Assembly: GCA_018818165.1 (NCBI GenBank)
Contig: JAHISP010000080.1
Span: forward strand, 1 to 64,000
Length of the DNA: 64,000 nucleotides
Reading direction: 5' to 3'
Source: Bacteroidota bacterium
GTDB taxonomy: Bacteria; Bacteroidota; Ignavibacteria; Ignavibacteriales; Melioribacteraceae
The translations under genes were made by a program, and so were the position numbers. Every line of letters starts with the position of its first letter. Positions within the stretch are counted from its first letter, which is position 1. The notes beneath the pieces are model-generated. The model was not told the DNA's origin. It saw only the letters and a list, made by a program, of their open reading frames with translations, and did not search any database. Below, piece by piece: positions 8,219 through 17,744 of the stretch.

Positions 8219-8503
8219 TTAATGTGCAATTGGTTTTTCGGTAAATAGATAGTCTTTTAATTCTTTATCCATTGTTGGGTCGTTTCTTCTTATCCATTCT
8301 AAAACCATTGCGGCGTGTTCTTTTTCTTCATCTCTATTGTGTGCAAGTATTGCTCTTAAATCATTATCCTTACATGCATCAACTCGTTGATTATACCAAT
8401 CAACAGCTTCTAATTCCTCCATTAGCGAAATTATTGCACGATGCATATCTCGTGTTTCAACAGTTAGTTCTTCAATTGGTTCGTGGTAACCTTCATTTGC
8501 CAT
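8219..8503 (-). CDS. Encapsulin-type ferritin-like protein (EncFtn), no targeting tail
   Basis: The 94-residue sequence matches the encapsulated ferritin family nearly end to end. It opens with YHEPIEEL, continues with HRAIISLMEELEAVDWYNQR, then the NRDEEKEHAAMVLEWIRRNDP helix and a YLFTEKPI ending. The ferroxidase-site residues expected for the family (Glu of the EELEAVDWY helix; Glu and His of DEEKEH) are present. Family members form annular decamers that oxidise Fe(II) and normally sit inside an encapsulin shell, to which a C-terminal peptide directs them. This one stops right after the ferritin domain, and no encapsulin gene adjoins it. The ATG at 8503 has a good GGAGAG ribosome-binding site. 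Either it acts without a shell or the shell is encoded elsewhere. Confidence 0.88.
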   Translation of the reverse strand: MANEGYHEPIEELTVETRDMHRAIISLMEELEAVDWYNQRVDACKDNDLRAILAHNRDEEKEHAAMVLEWIRRNDPTMDKELKDYLFTEKPIAH

Positions 8504-9045
8504 TTTTCTCTCCAGTTAATTTATGTTTTTTGTAATGCTATCGAGGATTATTCATTTTCTGTTGGTTCTATAAGGCAGTTTTTAAATATCACTCAGTACA
8601 TTTTCAATAAGCAACTTAAATAAACAAATTTTTAAAACCCAAATTTTAAGAGATGTTTTTTGAAAATTAGCATAATCTCAAAATAGCAAATATCACTGTG
8701 AATACAACTCCTCTTCTTGATAGACAAAAATTTTCACTTTTTATCTGGATAAAACTGGTTGAAAAGTCTAGCCTCCTGTTATAAAGTACCATTGCAATGC
8801 TTTCAACTTAAGAACAAAAGTAAATTCGCGCTTTGCAAATGTGGCTAAAGCCAATTCGTTTTCTCTCATTAAACCCGTTGCCAGTAGGCAATAGTAATTA
8901 CCGTCGCTTTAATCGACGGCAAAAACAACATAAATAATGGCTTAGCCACTTTTTAATATGGGATTACTATTTTTATAAGTCCCCGATTTCAAATCACTCA
9001 ATCTGAATATAAAGATTGGTTTAAATTTTTTTGAATAAGATAATT
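8504..9045. other. Non-coding interval with palindromic repeat
   Basis: These 542 bases lie between the ferritin gene's promoter side and the end of the glycan locus. I see no gene in either strand. The only structure is the inverted repeat at 8841-8949, described separately. The first ~300 bases should carry the promoter of the ferritin gene (minus strand). Confidence 0.5.
8841..8949. repeat. REP/MITE-like palindromic element
   Basis: GTGGCTAAAGCC at 8841-8852 is inverted, with one base difference, as TGGCTTAGCCAC at 8938-8949. Between them is a hairpin CCGTCG (8901-8906) / CGACGG (8914-8919). The block is non-coding and lies at the end of the minus-strand operon, a favoured place for such repeats. 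It is higher in GC than the surrounding sequence. Whether it recurs in the genome cannot be seen here. Confidence 0.5.
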
Positions 9046-10104
9046 TTAATCAAGTTTTAAAACAACATGCTTAATTGTTTTTCTTTTATTTGTATATGTA
9101 ATATGAATTGAGTTATCAGAGGCTTGAATTACTGCTGGATAGCTGAATTCACCATCCATTTCATTTTCAAGCTGATAAATGTTAATCCAATTTTGACCAT
9201 CATCAGAAACGGCAGCATTTAGTACATTCCTACCATTCCACCAATCATTTCCACTAAGTAAAGGATTATATACTAATATAAATTTTCCGTTGTGTAATGA
9301 AACCGCATCAATTCCAGAGTTAGGATTTGGCAGCTTACTGGGTTTAAGCTCACTCCATGTGAAGCCATCATTTTTTGACCAAGTTTCATATATAACATTT
9401 TGCTTACTTCGACAAAGCATTTGAAACTTACCATTATTATGTTTTATAATAGTAGGTTGAATTACACCAACAGAATCATCTTTTTGAATCTTTATTTTTT
9501 CCCACGTTGATAAATTGTTATCACAAATTTCAAGATGCGTGCTCCATTCTCCATCAGTAGTTTCAACGCTTGAAGGGCAGAATATTTTCCCATTTGTAAG
9601 TTGTAGTGGTTTGTTTTTAATAGGCCCAAGAAAACCTTCTGGCAATTTAATAGATTTACTCCAACTTATACCATTGTCAATTGATTGAACAGCACAACCC
9701 CACCATTCACGGGGGTTGGGTCCAACTTTATAAAACAAAACTAATTTATTATCATTTGTTTTGAAAAGAACTGGATTCCAGCAAGGAAGCTGATTTCCAA
9801 GAGAATCGTAACCTTTAACTATTTCTTTAGGAGCTGACCATGTTTTATTTGTATAATTTGAAATCCAAATTCCAACATCATTTGCACCTTCATGTGAACC
9901 AGCAAACCAAGCAGCCATAAGGGTATCGGGAGATATTTCCACAATGGTGCTTGAGTGGCAAGCTTCAAAATCGGCAGAAGAAAAAATTGAAGTTTCCGAA
10001 ACCAAATGAATTTTATAATTATTCATTGGTTGCGATAGCAATGGATTAACTGCCAATGAGAAAATAATTACAAATAAATAAATAATGCGTTTTGTTTTTT
10101 TCAT
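9046..10104 (-). CDS. Exported BNR-repeat sialidase-like glycosidase
   Basis: The 352-residue protein has a signal peptide (to about LLSQ) and a six-bladed propeller with Asp-box motifs (SIDNGISW, KNDGFTW, SDDGQNW). It belongs to the BNR_2 sialidase-like group. Typical segments are ACHSSTIVEISPDTLMAAWF, PCWNPVLF, LFYKVGPNPREWWG, LGPIKNKPLQL, LPNPNSGIDAV and GEFSYPAVIQASDNSIHITYT. Members are annotated as exo-alpha-sialidases, but I do not see the arginine triad arrangement of classical GH33 enzymes clearly, so the substrate is open. It is the last gene of the minus-strand arm, three bases after the fucosidase, and was probably co-transcribed with it. Likely periplasmic, removing a terminal sugar. 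Confidence 0.8.
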   Translation of the reverse strand: MKKTKRIIYLFVIIFSLAVNPLLSQPMNNYKIHLVSETSIFSSADFEACHSSTIVEISPDTLMAAWFAGSHEGANDVGIWISNYTNKTWSAPKEIVKGYDSLGNQLPCWNPVLFKTNDNKLVLFYKVGPNPREWWGCAVQSIDNGISWSKSIKLPEGFLGPIKNKPLQLTNGKIFCPSSVETTDGEWSTHLEICDNNLSTWEKIKIQKDDSVGVIQPTIIKHNNGKFQMLCRSKQNVIYETWSKNDGFTWSELKPSKLPNPNSGIDAVSLHNGKFILVYNPLLSGNDWWNGRNVLNAAVSDDGQNWINIYQLENEMDGEFSYPAVIQASDNSIHITYTNKRKTIKHVVLKLD

Positions 10105-10107
10105 ATT

Positions 10108-12345
10108 CTATTTAACATCAATTTCATCAATAAATAGCCAAGCTTTTGAACCGAATCCCTTGTGCCAATCGGGACACGTTCCTATATTGTTGGCTACAAC
10201 TCTAATGTAGCGGGCAGTTATTCCATCCAAATCTCTTGTGAATGTTTTGATTCCTTTTTTACTCCCTTTAATTTCTTCATTATTTGTAACAACTAAATTT
10301 GACTCATAATTAATTCCATCTTCTGAAAATGAATATTCAACCGAAGAGGGTAAAAAGATAAAAGAGTTTAAATCATTAATATAATTTGATGATATTTTAT
10401 TTAATGCTTTCGATTCGCCCAAATCAATTACAACATCAAGATTGTCACCTTCAAATCCTTGCCAATCTCCTGTAGTAAAGTTTTCAGCACCACATACACC
10501 ATCCACTAGGGTAAATTCTTTGCTGGCAGAATATTTTTCACTATATATTCTATTATATTTAACAGAATATTTGGCTTTATTAAAATTAACTTTTGTTGGA
10601 AGGCTTTGCTTTTTATCTGGTGAAATAGCAATTGCTGTAATAGTTGTTGTACTGTTTAAAGTTATCTCATCTTTATAAAGTAAGGATTTTTTGTTAGGTT
10701 CGGAGCCATCTAAAGTGTAATATATTTTTGAACGCTTTGTGTCGCTGCTTAGTTTCACTTTAATGTTTTCACCAAATGAACAACCATTTGGTTCAAAGCT
10801 AACTTCAGGTGGTGCTTTGAATAGGGCAACGGTTGAAAGTTGTGGGTTTGAACGACTTTGCTCAATTATAATTTTTATTCTGTCAGAATGAACTTCGGGG
10901 AATCTGATTAACCTTTTGTATCCAATAGTTGTTCCTTCGGCAAATGTTTCCCAAAGTTGACCATTATAAAATTCAAGTCTGAATTTTTCAATTCGTTGCC
11001 CTTCGAGGATATTTTCTTGAAGCATAACTGTATTGAAATTTCTGCCACGGTTCAGTATAATTTGAGCTACAGTCTGTTTGTCCGTTTTAATTTGTGACCA
11101 ATAAGTTTCGCTGCTATTATCAACTAAATATTTGGCTTCGTGACCTTTGGCTTCGTTGGATGAAACAGTTTTTGCTTTTTCCATAAAGTTATCATTAAAA
11201 GTTTCATCAAGCAAATAGCGCATTCCATTTAGACTTTTAATATCATTCTCATGAATTAGACCTCTTTTATCTGGAGGAACGTTCAATAATAGTACACCAT
11301 TAAGTCCAACCGAGTTATAATAGATATCTACCAATTTTAATGGAGTTTTTACAAGGTTGTCATCACCACTGTTGTAGAACCAACCTGGACGAATGGAAAC
11401 ATCAATTTCTGCTGGATACCAAACAAGACTTTCTGCTTTGAATATTTTATCTCTGCTACCAAGATCTTCATCCATTAAGTTTTGAGGAATAAATGCTCCA
11501 TTTGTTTCCGCCTGTTGTGAACCAGAAGCAATGTCGTCTTGATATGTAGAATTTCCGGGTAAAACGCTCCATTCGGTTTTCCTACCGTAACCAGATTCGG
11601 TTCCAACCCAGCGAACATCTGGACCCATTACTGCTATTACAGCATTTGGTTGAAGATTTCTAATTAATTCGTAATATCCATTCCAGTCGTAAATTTGTTT
11701 TTTTCCATTAGCTCCTTCCCCATTAGCTCCATCAAACCAAACCTCTGCAATCTCACCATAGTTAGTAAGAAGTTCGGTTAATTGATTTTTAAAGTGTGTG
11801 TTGTACTCATCAGTTCCATATAATTTTTCGTGCATATCCCACGGTGAAAGATACACTCCGAATTTAATTCCCGCATCGGCGCATGCTTTTGATAAATCGT
11901 TAACTATATCACCGTCGCCATTTTTGAATGGGGTGTTGGCTATATCATAGTCTGTAAACTTACTAGGCCATAAGCAAAAACCATCGTGATGTTTGGTTGT
12001 TAAAACAATCAATTTCATTCCAGCATTTTTTAGTACGCTAACCCACTGTTTAACATCAATATTTGTTGGATTAAATTGCTTGATATCTGTTTCGTGTTGT
12101 CCCCATTCAACTTCATCAAATGTATTAATCCCAAAATGTATGAATGCGGTCAGTTCCATTTTTTGCCATTCATACTGGCGATTTGAAGGGGTTACTTTGG
12201 CAGCTTTTTCTAATATTATTTCTTCAGTATCATTGCTGTTTATTTTAACATAGTTGTTAAATGATTTTTTAGTGCTTTGCGCATTTAGACCTATGTAGCA
12301 AAAACATATTATCGCAACTGCAAAATTTCTAATAGAGATTTTCAT
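10108..12345 (-). CDS. Exported GH29 alpha-L-fucosidase with carbohydrate-binding modules
   Basis: Signal peptide, then a GH29 barrel (residues ~55-380): FIHFGINTF, TTKHHDGFCLWPSKFTDYD, and the nucleophile D205 in EVWFDGANG. The sequence is closer to the GH29-B (alpha-1,3/1,4-fucosidase) pattern than to the cytoplasmic one at 23598. After the barrel come an F5/8-type C domain (~390-520), a chitobiase-like Ig module (IYYTLDGSEPNKKSLLY, ~525-590) and a second F5/8C module (~600-745) ending in SKAWLFIDEIDVK. That last module recurs in three other enzymes of the locus. The enzyme should release fucose from glycan antennae outside the cytoplasm. It precedes the BNR gene by two bases. Upstream is a 435-base gap with a pseudogene, so it probably has its own promoter. 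Confidence 0.92.
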   Translation of the reverse strand: MKISIRNFAVAIICFCYIGLNAQSTKKSFNNYVKINSNDTEEIILEKAAKVTPSNRQYEWQKMELTAFIHFGINTFDEVEWGQHETDIKQFNPTNIDVKQWVSVLKNAGMKLIVLTTKHHDGFCLWPSKFTDYDIANTPFKNGDGDIVNDLSKACADAGIKFGVYLSPWDMHEKLYGTDEYNTHFKNQLTELLTNYGEIAEVWFDGANGEGANGKKQIYDWNGYYELIRNLQPNAVIAVMGPDVRWVGTESGYGRKTEWSVLPGNSTYQDDIASGSQQAETNGAFIPQNLMDEDLGSRDKIFKAESLVWYPAEIDVSIRPGWFYNSGDDNLVKTPLKLVDIYYNSVGLNGVLLLNVPPDKRGLIHENDIKSLNGMRYLLDETFNDNFMEKAKTVSSNEAKGHEAKYLVDNSSETYWSQIKTDKQTVAQIILNRGRNFNTVMLQENILEGQRIEKFRLEFYNGQLWETFAEGTTIGYKRLIRFPEVHSDRIKIIIEQSRSNPQLSTVALFKAPPEVSFEPNGCSFGENIKVKLSSDTKRSKIYYTLDGSEPNKKSLLYKDEITLNSTTTITAIAISPDKKQSLPTKVNFNKAKYSVKYNRIYSEKYSASKEFTLVDGVCGAENFTTGDWQGFEGDNLDVVIDLGESKALNKISSNYINDLNSFIFLPSSVEYSFSEDGINYESNLVVTNNEEIKGSKKGIKTFTRDLDGITARYIRVVANNIGTCPDWHKGFGSKAWLFIDEIDVK

Positions 12346-12378
12346 AAGGTATATCCAATATATTTTATTAAACTTTAT

Positions 12379-12618
12379 TTAGTGATTGTTAAATGTCCAA
12401 GTCAAAGCAAATGAAACAATTGAGATTCTAAGTTCATTAGCGATAAATAGTTGGTTTGTTAACTTTTTCAACATTTTATTTACATTCTTCCGAAAGTTCT
12501 TCCTTGATTTATTACATGCGCTTACGGTTTCTTCAATTCGCGTGTGTAAATCTGGGTGATGACAAAATACAAGATCAATATATTCTGTATCAGATTTCTT
12601 AAAGCTGCACCTGTGCCT
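12379..12618 (-). pseudogene. Aldo/keto reductase remnant
   Basis: In the gap between two glycosidase genes the minus strand reads, in one frame, KKSDTEYIDLVFCHHPDLH, then TRIEETVSACNK, and after ~20 unrelated residues KLTNQLFIANELRISIVSF and ALTWTFNNH followed by a stop at 12379-12381. The first part matches the YxDLxxxHxPDxxTPIEETV signature of aldo/keto reductases of the voltage-gated-channel beta type. The last part matches their C-terminal ANELGIS-x-AQ-ALAWxLKN helix. About half the protein in between, and the whole N-terminus, is missing. It is a decayed fragment with an internal deletion, without a plausible start. The family call is by eye only. Confidence 0.6.
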
Positions 12619-12780
12619 TAAAATTTAATATTTACCTCGTAACACATTATTTATTTTAAGACTCTAACTTAATGAATTTTGAATTATTACGATGGCTAAA
12701 ATGTCCATAGCAATAAAAATAATAATTGTGAATACAAGCAATATATATTGCTAAGCATACTTATAAATAATATTTCAATT

Positions 12781-14790
12781 TTATCTGAATTTAAAACGAA
12801 TTACCTCAAAACCAGTTGGTCGGAGAATAACAAATTGGTCTGAGTCAGTATTTATTCGAAAAGTCTGCTCCTCGCCTGGTTTTAATTCATTAATTTGAAC
12901 TTTTTCGTTGCCAGCAACAATTGTATAATTTCGGATAATGTAGCTTGGAATTGTAGTTTTACCCGAAAGAGTGATAATTATTTCTTTGTTTTTTACATCA
13001 ACCGACTTAACAATAATTGGTGAACTTTCATTTTTTAATGTGTTGTAAGACGGCTTGGGATTCAAATGAATATCACAAACACCATGTACCCGCTGCGGAT
13101 AAGAATAAGTGAAATCTTCCCCATAATGTGTACGGTAATCATTTAAGCAAAAGTATATGGCTCCGGCTATATATTCTTTTGATCCATAAATTTTTAATTG
13201 CTGCTTCATTTCTCTAATACGACGTGGATCGCCTCCTTTATGAACAGGTTCACAAAGTCCCCACTCTGCAATAGTTATTGGTTTATTTGGATATTCGTCA
13301 GAAATACGGTCGAGCTCGTCTGAAAGTATATCGATAGTTTTAAAAAACCATGTACTATAATATTCGTTAAACATTATCATATCAAACTCAGCAGAAACAT
13401 CAGGAACATAACCATCTTCCTCAGGTTTCCCTTTATGTATTTTGTTCGTAACATAATTTACCAAACGAGATGAATCGATATCTTTTGCCATATTGTATAG
13501 TTTTTTCAAATAATCAATATTTTCAGGATCATGACTATATAATTCATTACCAATACCCCAACTTATTATAGATGGATGGTTGTAATGATTATTAGTCATT
13601 TCAGTTAAATGCATAACACCTAAAGTGAATAAGGTATCATTAAGCTTTGTAGCTCCACCCCAATAAGGGATCTCTTCTTGAACTAATATTCCATTTCGGT
13701 CGCACCAATCAAAAATATATTCATCTTGCTGCCAATGGAAGCGAGTGTATATACAATTTGCATTTTTCATGAGAGTCAGATTTTTATCAAAATCGGCAGT
13801 AGTTTCAGCCATTCCCCGCTCTAGATTCGAGCCAGGCATCCACTCAACACCCATTAAACGAATGGGTTCGCCATTAAGAACATATCTATTGTTTTCCACT
13901 TTAATACTTCTGAAACCAAATACGGTAGATAATTCATCTTTCTGCTCTCCATCAACAATTAATTTAATTGTAAGTTTATACAGATTGGGTGAATCAAAAT
14001 GCCAAGGATTAATAGAATCGAAGTTCAAAGAACTTATAAATTTACCATTCTCAAATTCTCCCTCAAGTTCAGATTCAAATATATGGTTATTGGTGCTTTG
14101 ATTTTCTTCAGTTATAGTTGCCATTAACTTCAGATTTGATTGTTCAATTTTAGAATTATCAATAAAACTAACATTAATATTGGCTGTCCCTTTGTTACCA
14201 ATTGGTGTTCCAACCACGTGAATATTCTTAATAGCTATTGGGTCAGTAATTACAAGAAATACATTTCGGTAAATACCTCCGTCATTTGCCCAATCGTAAC
14301 TTTTAAGAAATGGAATATTGTTTCGGGAAAACTCGTTATTGACTTTTACAGTAATAGTATTTTTTCCAGCCTTTATAAATGAAGTAGCATTTATAAAGAA
14401 CCGATTGTAGCCAGAACCAATGTGTTCTCCAGCCTTTTTCCCATTTATATAAATAATGGCAGAATGATAAATTGCATCAAATTGGATACGAAATATTTTA
14501 CCCATATCACTATTGGATATTTCAAATTTTCGTTCATACCAGCTATCCCCCCAATATTTTTCTAATCCTTTTTCAACATTCCAAACATGAGGAACTGTTA
14601 CTTTTACACTTGAGTTTTGGGGAATTCCATTTTCGCCCCAACCTTCGGTTTCTTCAATTGCTAAAGAATCCACAGAAAAATTCCAAGTCCCATTTAATGA
14701 AATAGTTTCGCGATTGGTTGGGTTGCTGCAAGAAGCAATAAACATGACGCAAAACAATTGAACAAAAACTAAAATTATTGATTTTTTCAT
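12781..14790 (-). CDS. GH2 glycosidase, lipoprotein
   Basis: 669 residues with a lipoprotein signal (FIAS-C21). The three GH2 domains follow: sugar-binding jelly roll (~30-185, SLNGTWNF ... VPHVWN ... DGGIYRNVFL), Ig-like domain (~186-295) and TIM barrel (~296-610). The acid/base is E416 in WGIGNELYS and the nucleophile E509 in ITIAEWG. GH2 covers beta-galactosidases, beta-mannosidases and beta-glucuronidases; which one this is cannot be read from the motifs. In an N-glycan setting beta-galactosidase (antennae) or beta-mannosidase (core) are the likely choices. It follows the larger GH2 gene with 20 bases between them and shares its transcript. It is anchored to a membrane, probably facing the periplasm. 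Confidence 0.9.
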   Translation of the reverse strand: MKKSIILVFVQLFCVMFIASCSNPTNRETISLNGTWNFSVDSLAIEETEGWGENGIPQNSSVKVTVPHVWNVEKGLEKYWGDSWYERKFEISNSDMGKIFRIQFDAIYHSAIIYINGKKAGEHIGSGYNRFFINATSFIKAGKNTITVKVNNEFSRNNIPFLKSYDWANDGGIYRNVFLVITDPIAIKNIHVVGTPIGNKGTANINVSFIDNSKIEQSNLKLMATITEENQSTNNHIFESELEGEFENGKFISSLNFDSINPWHFDSPNLYKLTIKLIVDGEQKDELSTVFGFRSIKVENNRYVLNGEPIRLMGVEWMPGSNLERGMAETTADFDKNLTLMKNANCIYTRFHWQQDEYIFDWCDRNGILVQEEIPYWGGATKLNDTLFTLGVMHLTEMTNNHYNHPSIISWGIGNELYSHDPENIDYLKKLYNMAKDIDSSRLVNYVTNKIHKGKPEEDGYVPDVSAEFDMIMFNEYYSTWFFKTIDILSDELDRISDEYPNKPITIAEWGLCEPVHKGGDPRRIREMKQQLKIYGSKEYIAGAIYFCLNDYRTHYGEDFTYSYPQRVHGVCDIHLNPKPSYNTLKNESSPIIVKSVDVKNKEIIITLSGKTTIPSYIIRNYTIVAGNEKVQINELKPGEEQTFRINTDSDQFVILRPTGFEVIRFKFR

Positions 14791-14810
14791 AATAGGTTTT
14801 ACTCAGCTAA

Positions 14811-17651
14811 TTAATTAAAAAGTCCTTTAATTTTATTTATTTCTACCACATTGGGTGGATTAAATGAATCACTATTTGCATACTTTAGCATACTATATAA
14901 TAATTGTCTGGCTTCTGGTCTTTTTTCTGCATCAGTTATTAAATCAATACCAGTTAAAATAATTTTACCTTTCCCAACTTTAGACTCAACAATTAACCCT
15001 AAAGATCTTGCCGTAAACCAATCATCAATAATTCTTACAGTCGGTTCAACATTTGCACCAAGTTCACTTAATAAAATTGCATTTGAGTGACTCATTGCAT
15101 CCCACCATTGATAATTGCTAAATGATTGTGTTGGAAATTCATTTAACATTGGATGTTTTGGATTGCATAAAATACCTAGTGTATGTGGAGGTTGATTATG
15201 TGTCCATGCTGTATTCCAAAATATGCTTGAAAATCCAACGGCTATATCTCCGCCTTTATTATTTTTAATACTTCCCTTAATTGGAGTTAAAATAACTGTA
15301 CCACCAGATTCAATGTAATCAATAGTTTCACTATCCAATTCTTGAACTATTTTTACACTCTCGTTTAATTGAGCATAATCATTCTCATATGGATAAACCC
15401 AAAAGTCCCAATCATTTTTGAAATTATTAATTGTAACTTCAAGCCTATACATAGCTGGGGATTGCAATGAATTTAAGGAATAAACAATATTCCCCAAGTT
15501 TAAATCATTTCCTAAAGGGATATCAATTTTATCTAACATTCCAGACGCTAAAATATTGTTTTTCATATCTAGAATTTTCCAACTTGGAGTTACATCCAAC
15601 AAGGGTTTCGAGCCAAAATGTGCAACTTCCACTGGTACATCTAATTTTTCAGATGAATTAAAAATGAATTTTGGGAATTGTGCTAAAGGCACAGTTGAAT
15701 TACAAAATTGACTATACTCTGCCGCAGTAACGTATCCTTTTTCATCCCAAAATGGATCGAGAACTCCAACTAAAGCAGTGCCTTGTCCAGGGAAATCATG
15801 TAGATCAAGCAATTGAAATCCACCCATATTTTTTGTGCGGAGAGCAGCCTCAATATCGGCTTTATAACATAGTGTTTGTAATTTACCTGAAGCATATAGA
15901 AAATCATCAGCAAGATTAGATAAATTATTATTGTCTAAAAATTCTTTAAAAATCTCGAAATTTTTTGGATATAAAACTCCATCATATTTTTTAACTTCTT
16001 TAAAATTTGGGTAAACACACCATTGACCGATTTCATGACTAACAATTGGCTTATTTGAGGCTTGAATGATTTTATCAAAATTAAAATTTGATTTTGGATT
16101 TTCAGCATTAATAATACTATTTACACCAGCTCCCCATAATTGTATACGCGGTTCGTAAGAACTATTAAAATCATTTACTTCTAATGACGGCCATCCAGCA
16201 GACCCAGCATAAAGTCTTCGATTATCAATATTTTTCCAATGAGAAACAAGCTTACTTAAATAATCCTTATGATTTTTTCCGGCAGGTTCATTACCATATA
16301 ATAGAAAACAAAAAGAAGGATGGTTCCCATATTTTTCTAATATCTTTTCACTTTCTTCATAGATGTATTGATCTATAGGTTTCCCATCACCAACTGAAGA
16401 TCCTTGATTTGCCCAAGATGGACTCTCAACTTCTAGGTATAGCCCAATTTTATCTGCTGCTACAAATGCAGCTTCGGGTGGGCACCATGAATGAAATCTC
16501 ATATGATTTAAACCAAAGCTTTTAGCTATTTTAAATATGCGAGTCCATTCCATTGTATCCATTGGTGGATAACCAGTTTTCGGAAAAATTGAACACTCCA
16601 AAGTTCCACGTAGGAATGTAAGTTCTCCATTGATTCTAAATTGAGTTTCATCAACAGAAATTTCTCTTATACCGAATATTTCTTTTTTAGTATCATTAAA
16701 ATCATTACCAACTAATTCGGCTGAAAGTGAGTAAAGATTAGGTTCAAATTCATTCCAAAGTGAAAGAATATTTTCATAATCGAATATTGTTATAACACTA
16801 TCATTTGCTGACTTAATTTTTATATCAGATTCAATTTCTTTAAGAATTTTATTTGAATTTTCTTTTATATCTCTAATGATAAATCTTAATTTTGCATCAG
16901 TTACTTTGTTTGGAAGATTGTTTATCGAAGTTTTTATTTCAATTTTTTTATCACGTAAATTTGATGATATTTTTATATTTTCAATATTTATTTTACTCTT
17001 ATGAGTAATTGACAATTCGCCAATTATTCCATTCCAATTAGTTTGAGTATGGTCTGTGATACTGTGTGAATTTACTCCTGGATTGATTTCATTTATTCTG
17101 TTATCAATTCTAATAGTGATTGAATGATTGCCTGCTGAAAGATTATCGGTCAAAAATTCATGAGCCGTGCTTAAAGAATTTTCACTTCCTACCAAAACAT
17201 CATCAATCCAAACAGTTGATTGCCAATGACATCTTTCTAAAAATATTTCTAATTGTTTATTTGCCCATTTTGCAGGTACTTCAAATTCACGCTTATACCA
17301 TGCTGGACCAACATAATGCTTTATAGGTTGTAACCAAAATGGAATTTTAAAGTTTTGAGGGTCTCTAAATTTTTCATATCTGGTCTCAAAAAAGAATGAA
17401 GAATCTATAATATCTCCAGTCCAGTCAGTATTCAAGGAAACGTCATCTCCTTTATTATTTTCTGTCATTGAACCTGGCAGTTTAATTGTATCGCTAAAAT
17501 TTTTAGCATACCATTTTTCTTTTATTCCAATATCTAAAGGATCAATTTCAAATTGCCAATTTCCGCTCAAATCTATTTTATTTTGAGGTAACGTTAAACT
17601 GGGGAAAATGCAAAAGGCAATTAAAATAAATGCAATACTATTTTTTAGCAT
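14811..17651 (-). CDS. Large exported GH2-family glycosidase
   Basis: 946 residues with a signal peptide. The N-terminal sugar-binding jelly roll covers ~28-215 (WYKREFEVP, CHWQSTVWIDD), an Ig-like domain ~220-330, and the barrel from ~335. The acid/base is E455 in LLYGNEPAG and the probable nucleophile E540 in KPIVSHEIGQWCVYPNF. The last ~300 residues form an extra beta-rich region ending in a GATase-like fold (GLIVESKVGKGKIILTGIDLI), as in long beta-galactosidase-related enzymes of Bacteroidota. The SHEIGQWCVYPNF pattern marks a distinct GH2 subgroup for which I do not know a proven substrate. It lies in one transcript with the smaller GH2 downstream; 93 bases separate it from the DUF5107 gene upstream. 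Confidence 0.87.
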   Translation of the reverse strand: MLKNSIAFILIAFCIFPSLTLPQNKIDLSGNWQFEIDPLDIGIKEKWYAKNFSDTIKLPGSMTENNKGDDVSLNTDWTGDIIDSSFFFETRYEKFRDPQNFKIPFWLQPIKHYVGPAWYKREFEVPAKWANKQLEIFLERCHWQSTVWIDDVLVGSENSLSTAHEFLTDNLSAGNHSITIRIDNRINEINPGVNSHSITDHTQTNWNGIIGELSITHKSKINIENIKISSNLRDKKIEIKTSINNLPNKVTDAKLRFIIRDIKENSNKILKEIESDIKIKSANDSVITIFDYENILSLWNEFEPNLYSLSAELVGNDFNDTKKEIFGIREISVDETQFRINGELTFLRGTLECSIFPKTGYPPMDTMEWTRIFKIAKSFGLNHMRFHSWCPPEAAFVAADKIGLYLEVESPSWANQGSSVGDGKPIDQYIYEESEKILEKYGNHPSFCFLLYGNEPAGKNHKDYLSKLVSHWKNIDNRRLYAGSAGWPSLEVNDFNSSYEPRIQLWGAGVNSIINAENPKSNFNFDKIIQASNKPIVSHEIGQWCVYPNFKEVKKYDGVLYPKNFEIFKEFLDNNNLSNLADDFLYASGKLQTLCYKADIEAALRTKNMGGFQLLDLHDFPGQGTALVGVLDPFWDEKGYVTAAEYSQFCNSTVPLAQFPKFIFNSSEKLDVPVEVAHFGSKPLLDVTPSWKILDMKNNILASGMLDKIDIPLGNDLNLGNIVYSLNSLQSPAMYRLEVTINNFKNDWDFWVYPYENDYAQLNESVKIVQELDSETIDYIESGGTVILTPIKGSIKNNKGGDIAVGFSSIFWNTAWTHNQPPHTLGILCNPKHPMLNEFPTQSFSNYQWWDAMSHSNAILLSELGANVEPTVRIIDDWFTARSLGLIVESKVGKGKIILTGIDLITDAEKRPEARQLLYSMLKYANSDSFNPPNVVEINKIKGLFN

Positions 17652-17744
17652 AAATACTCCAATTGTTAAAATATTTTATATGTGAATGTGTGTTCCATGT
17701 AAATAAATTCTTGAACAAAATAAATGTTTTGAAAACTATATTTG

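Noticed and set aside
12379-12618. Small functional gene for the aldo/keto reductase-like frame
   Set aside because: No start codon in a plausible place and half of the conserved fold is missing; kept as pseudogene.
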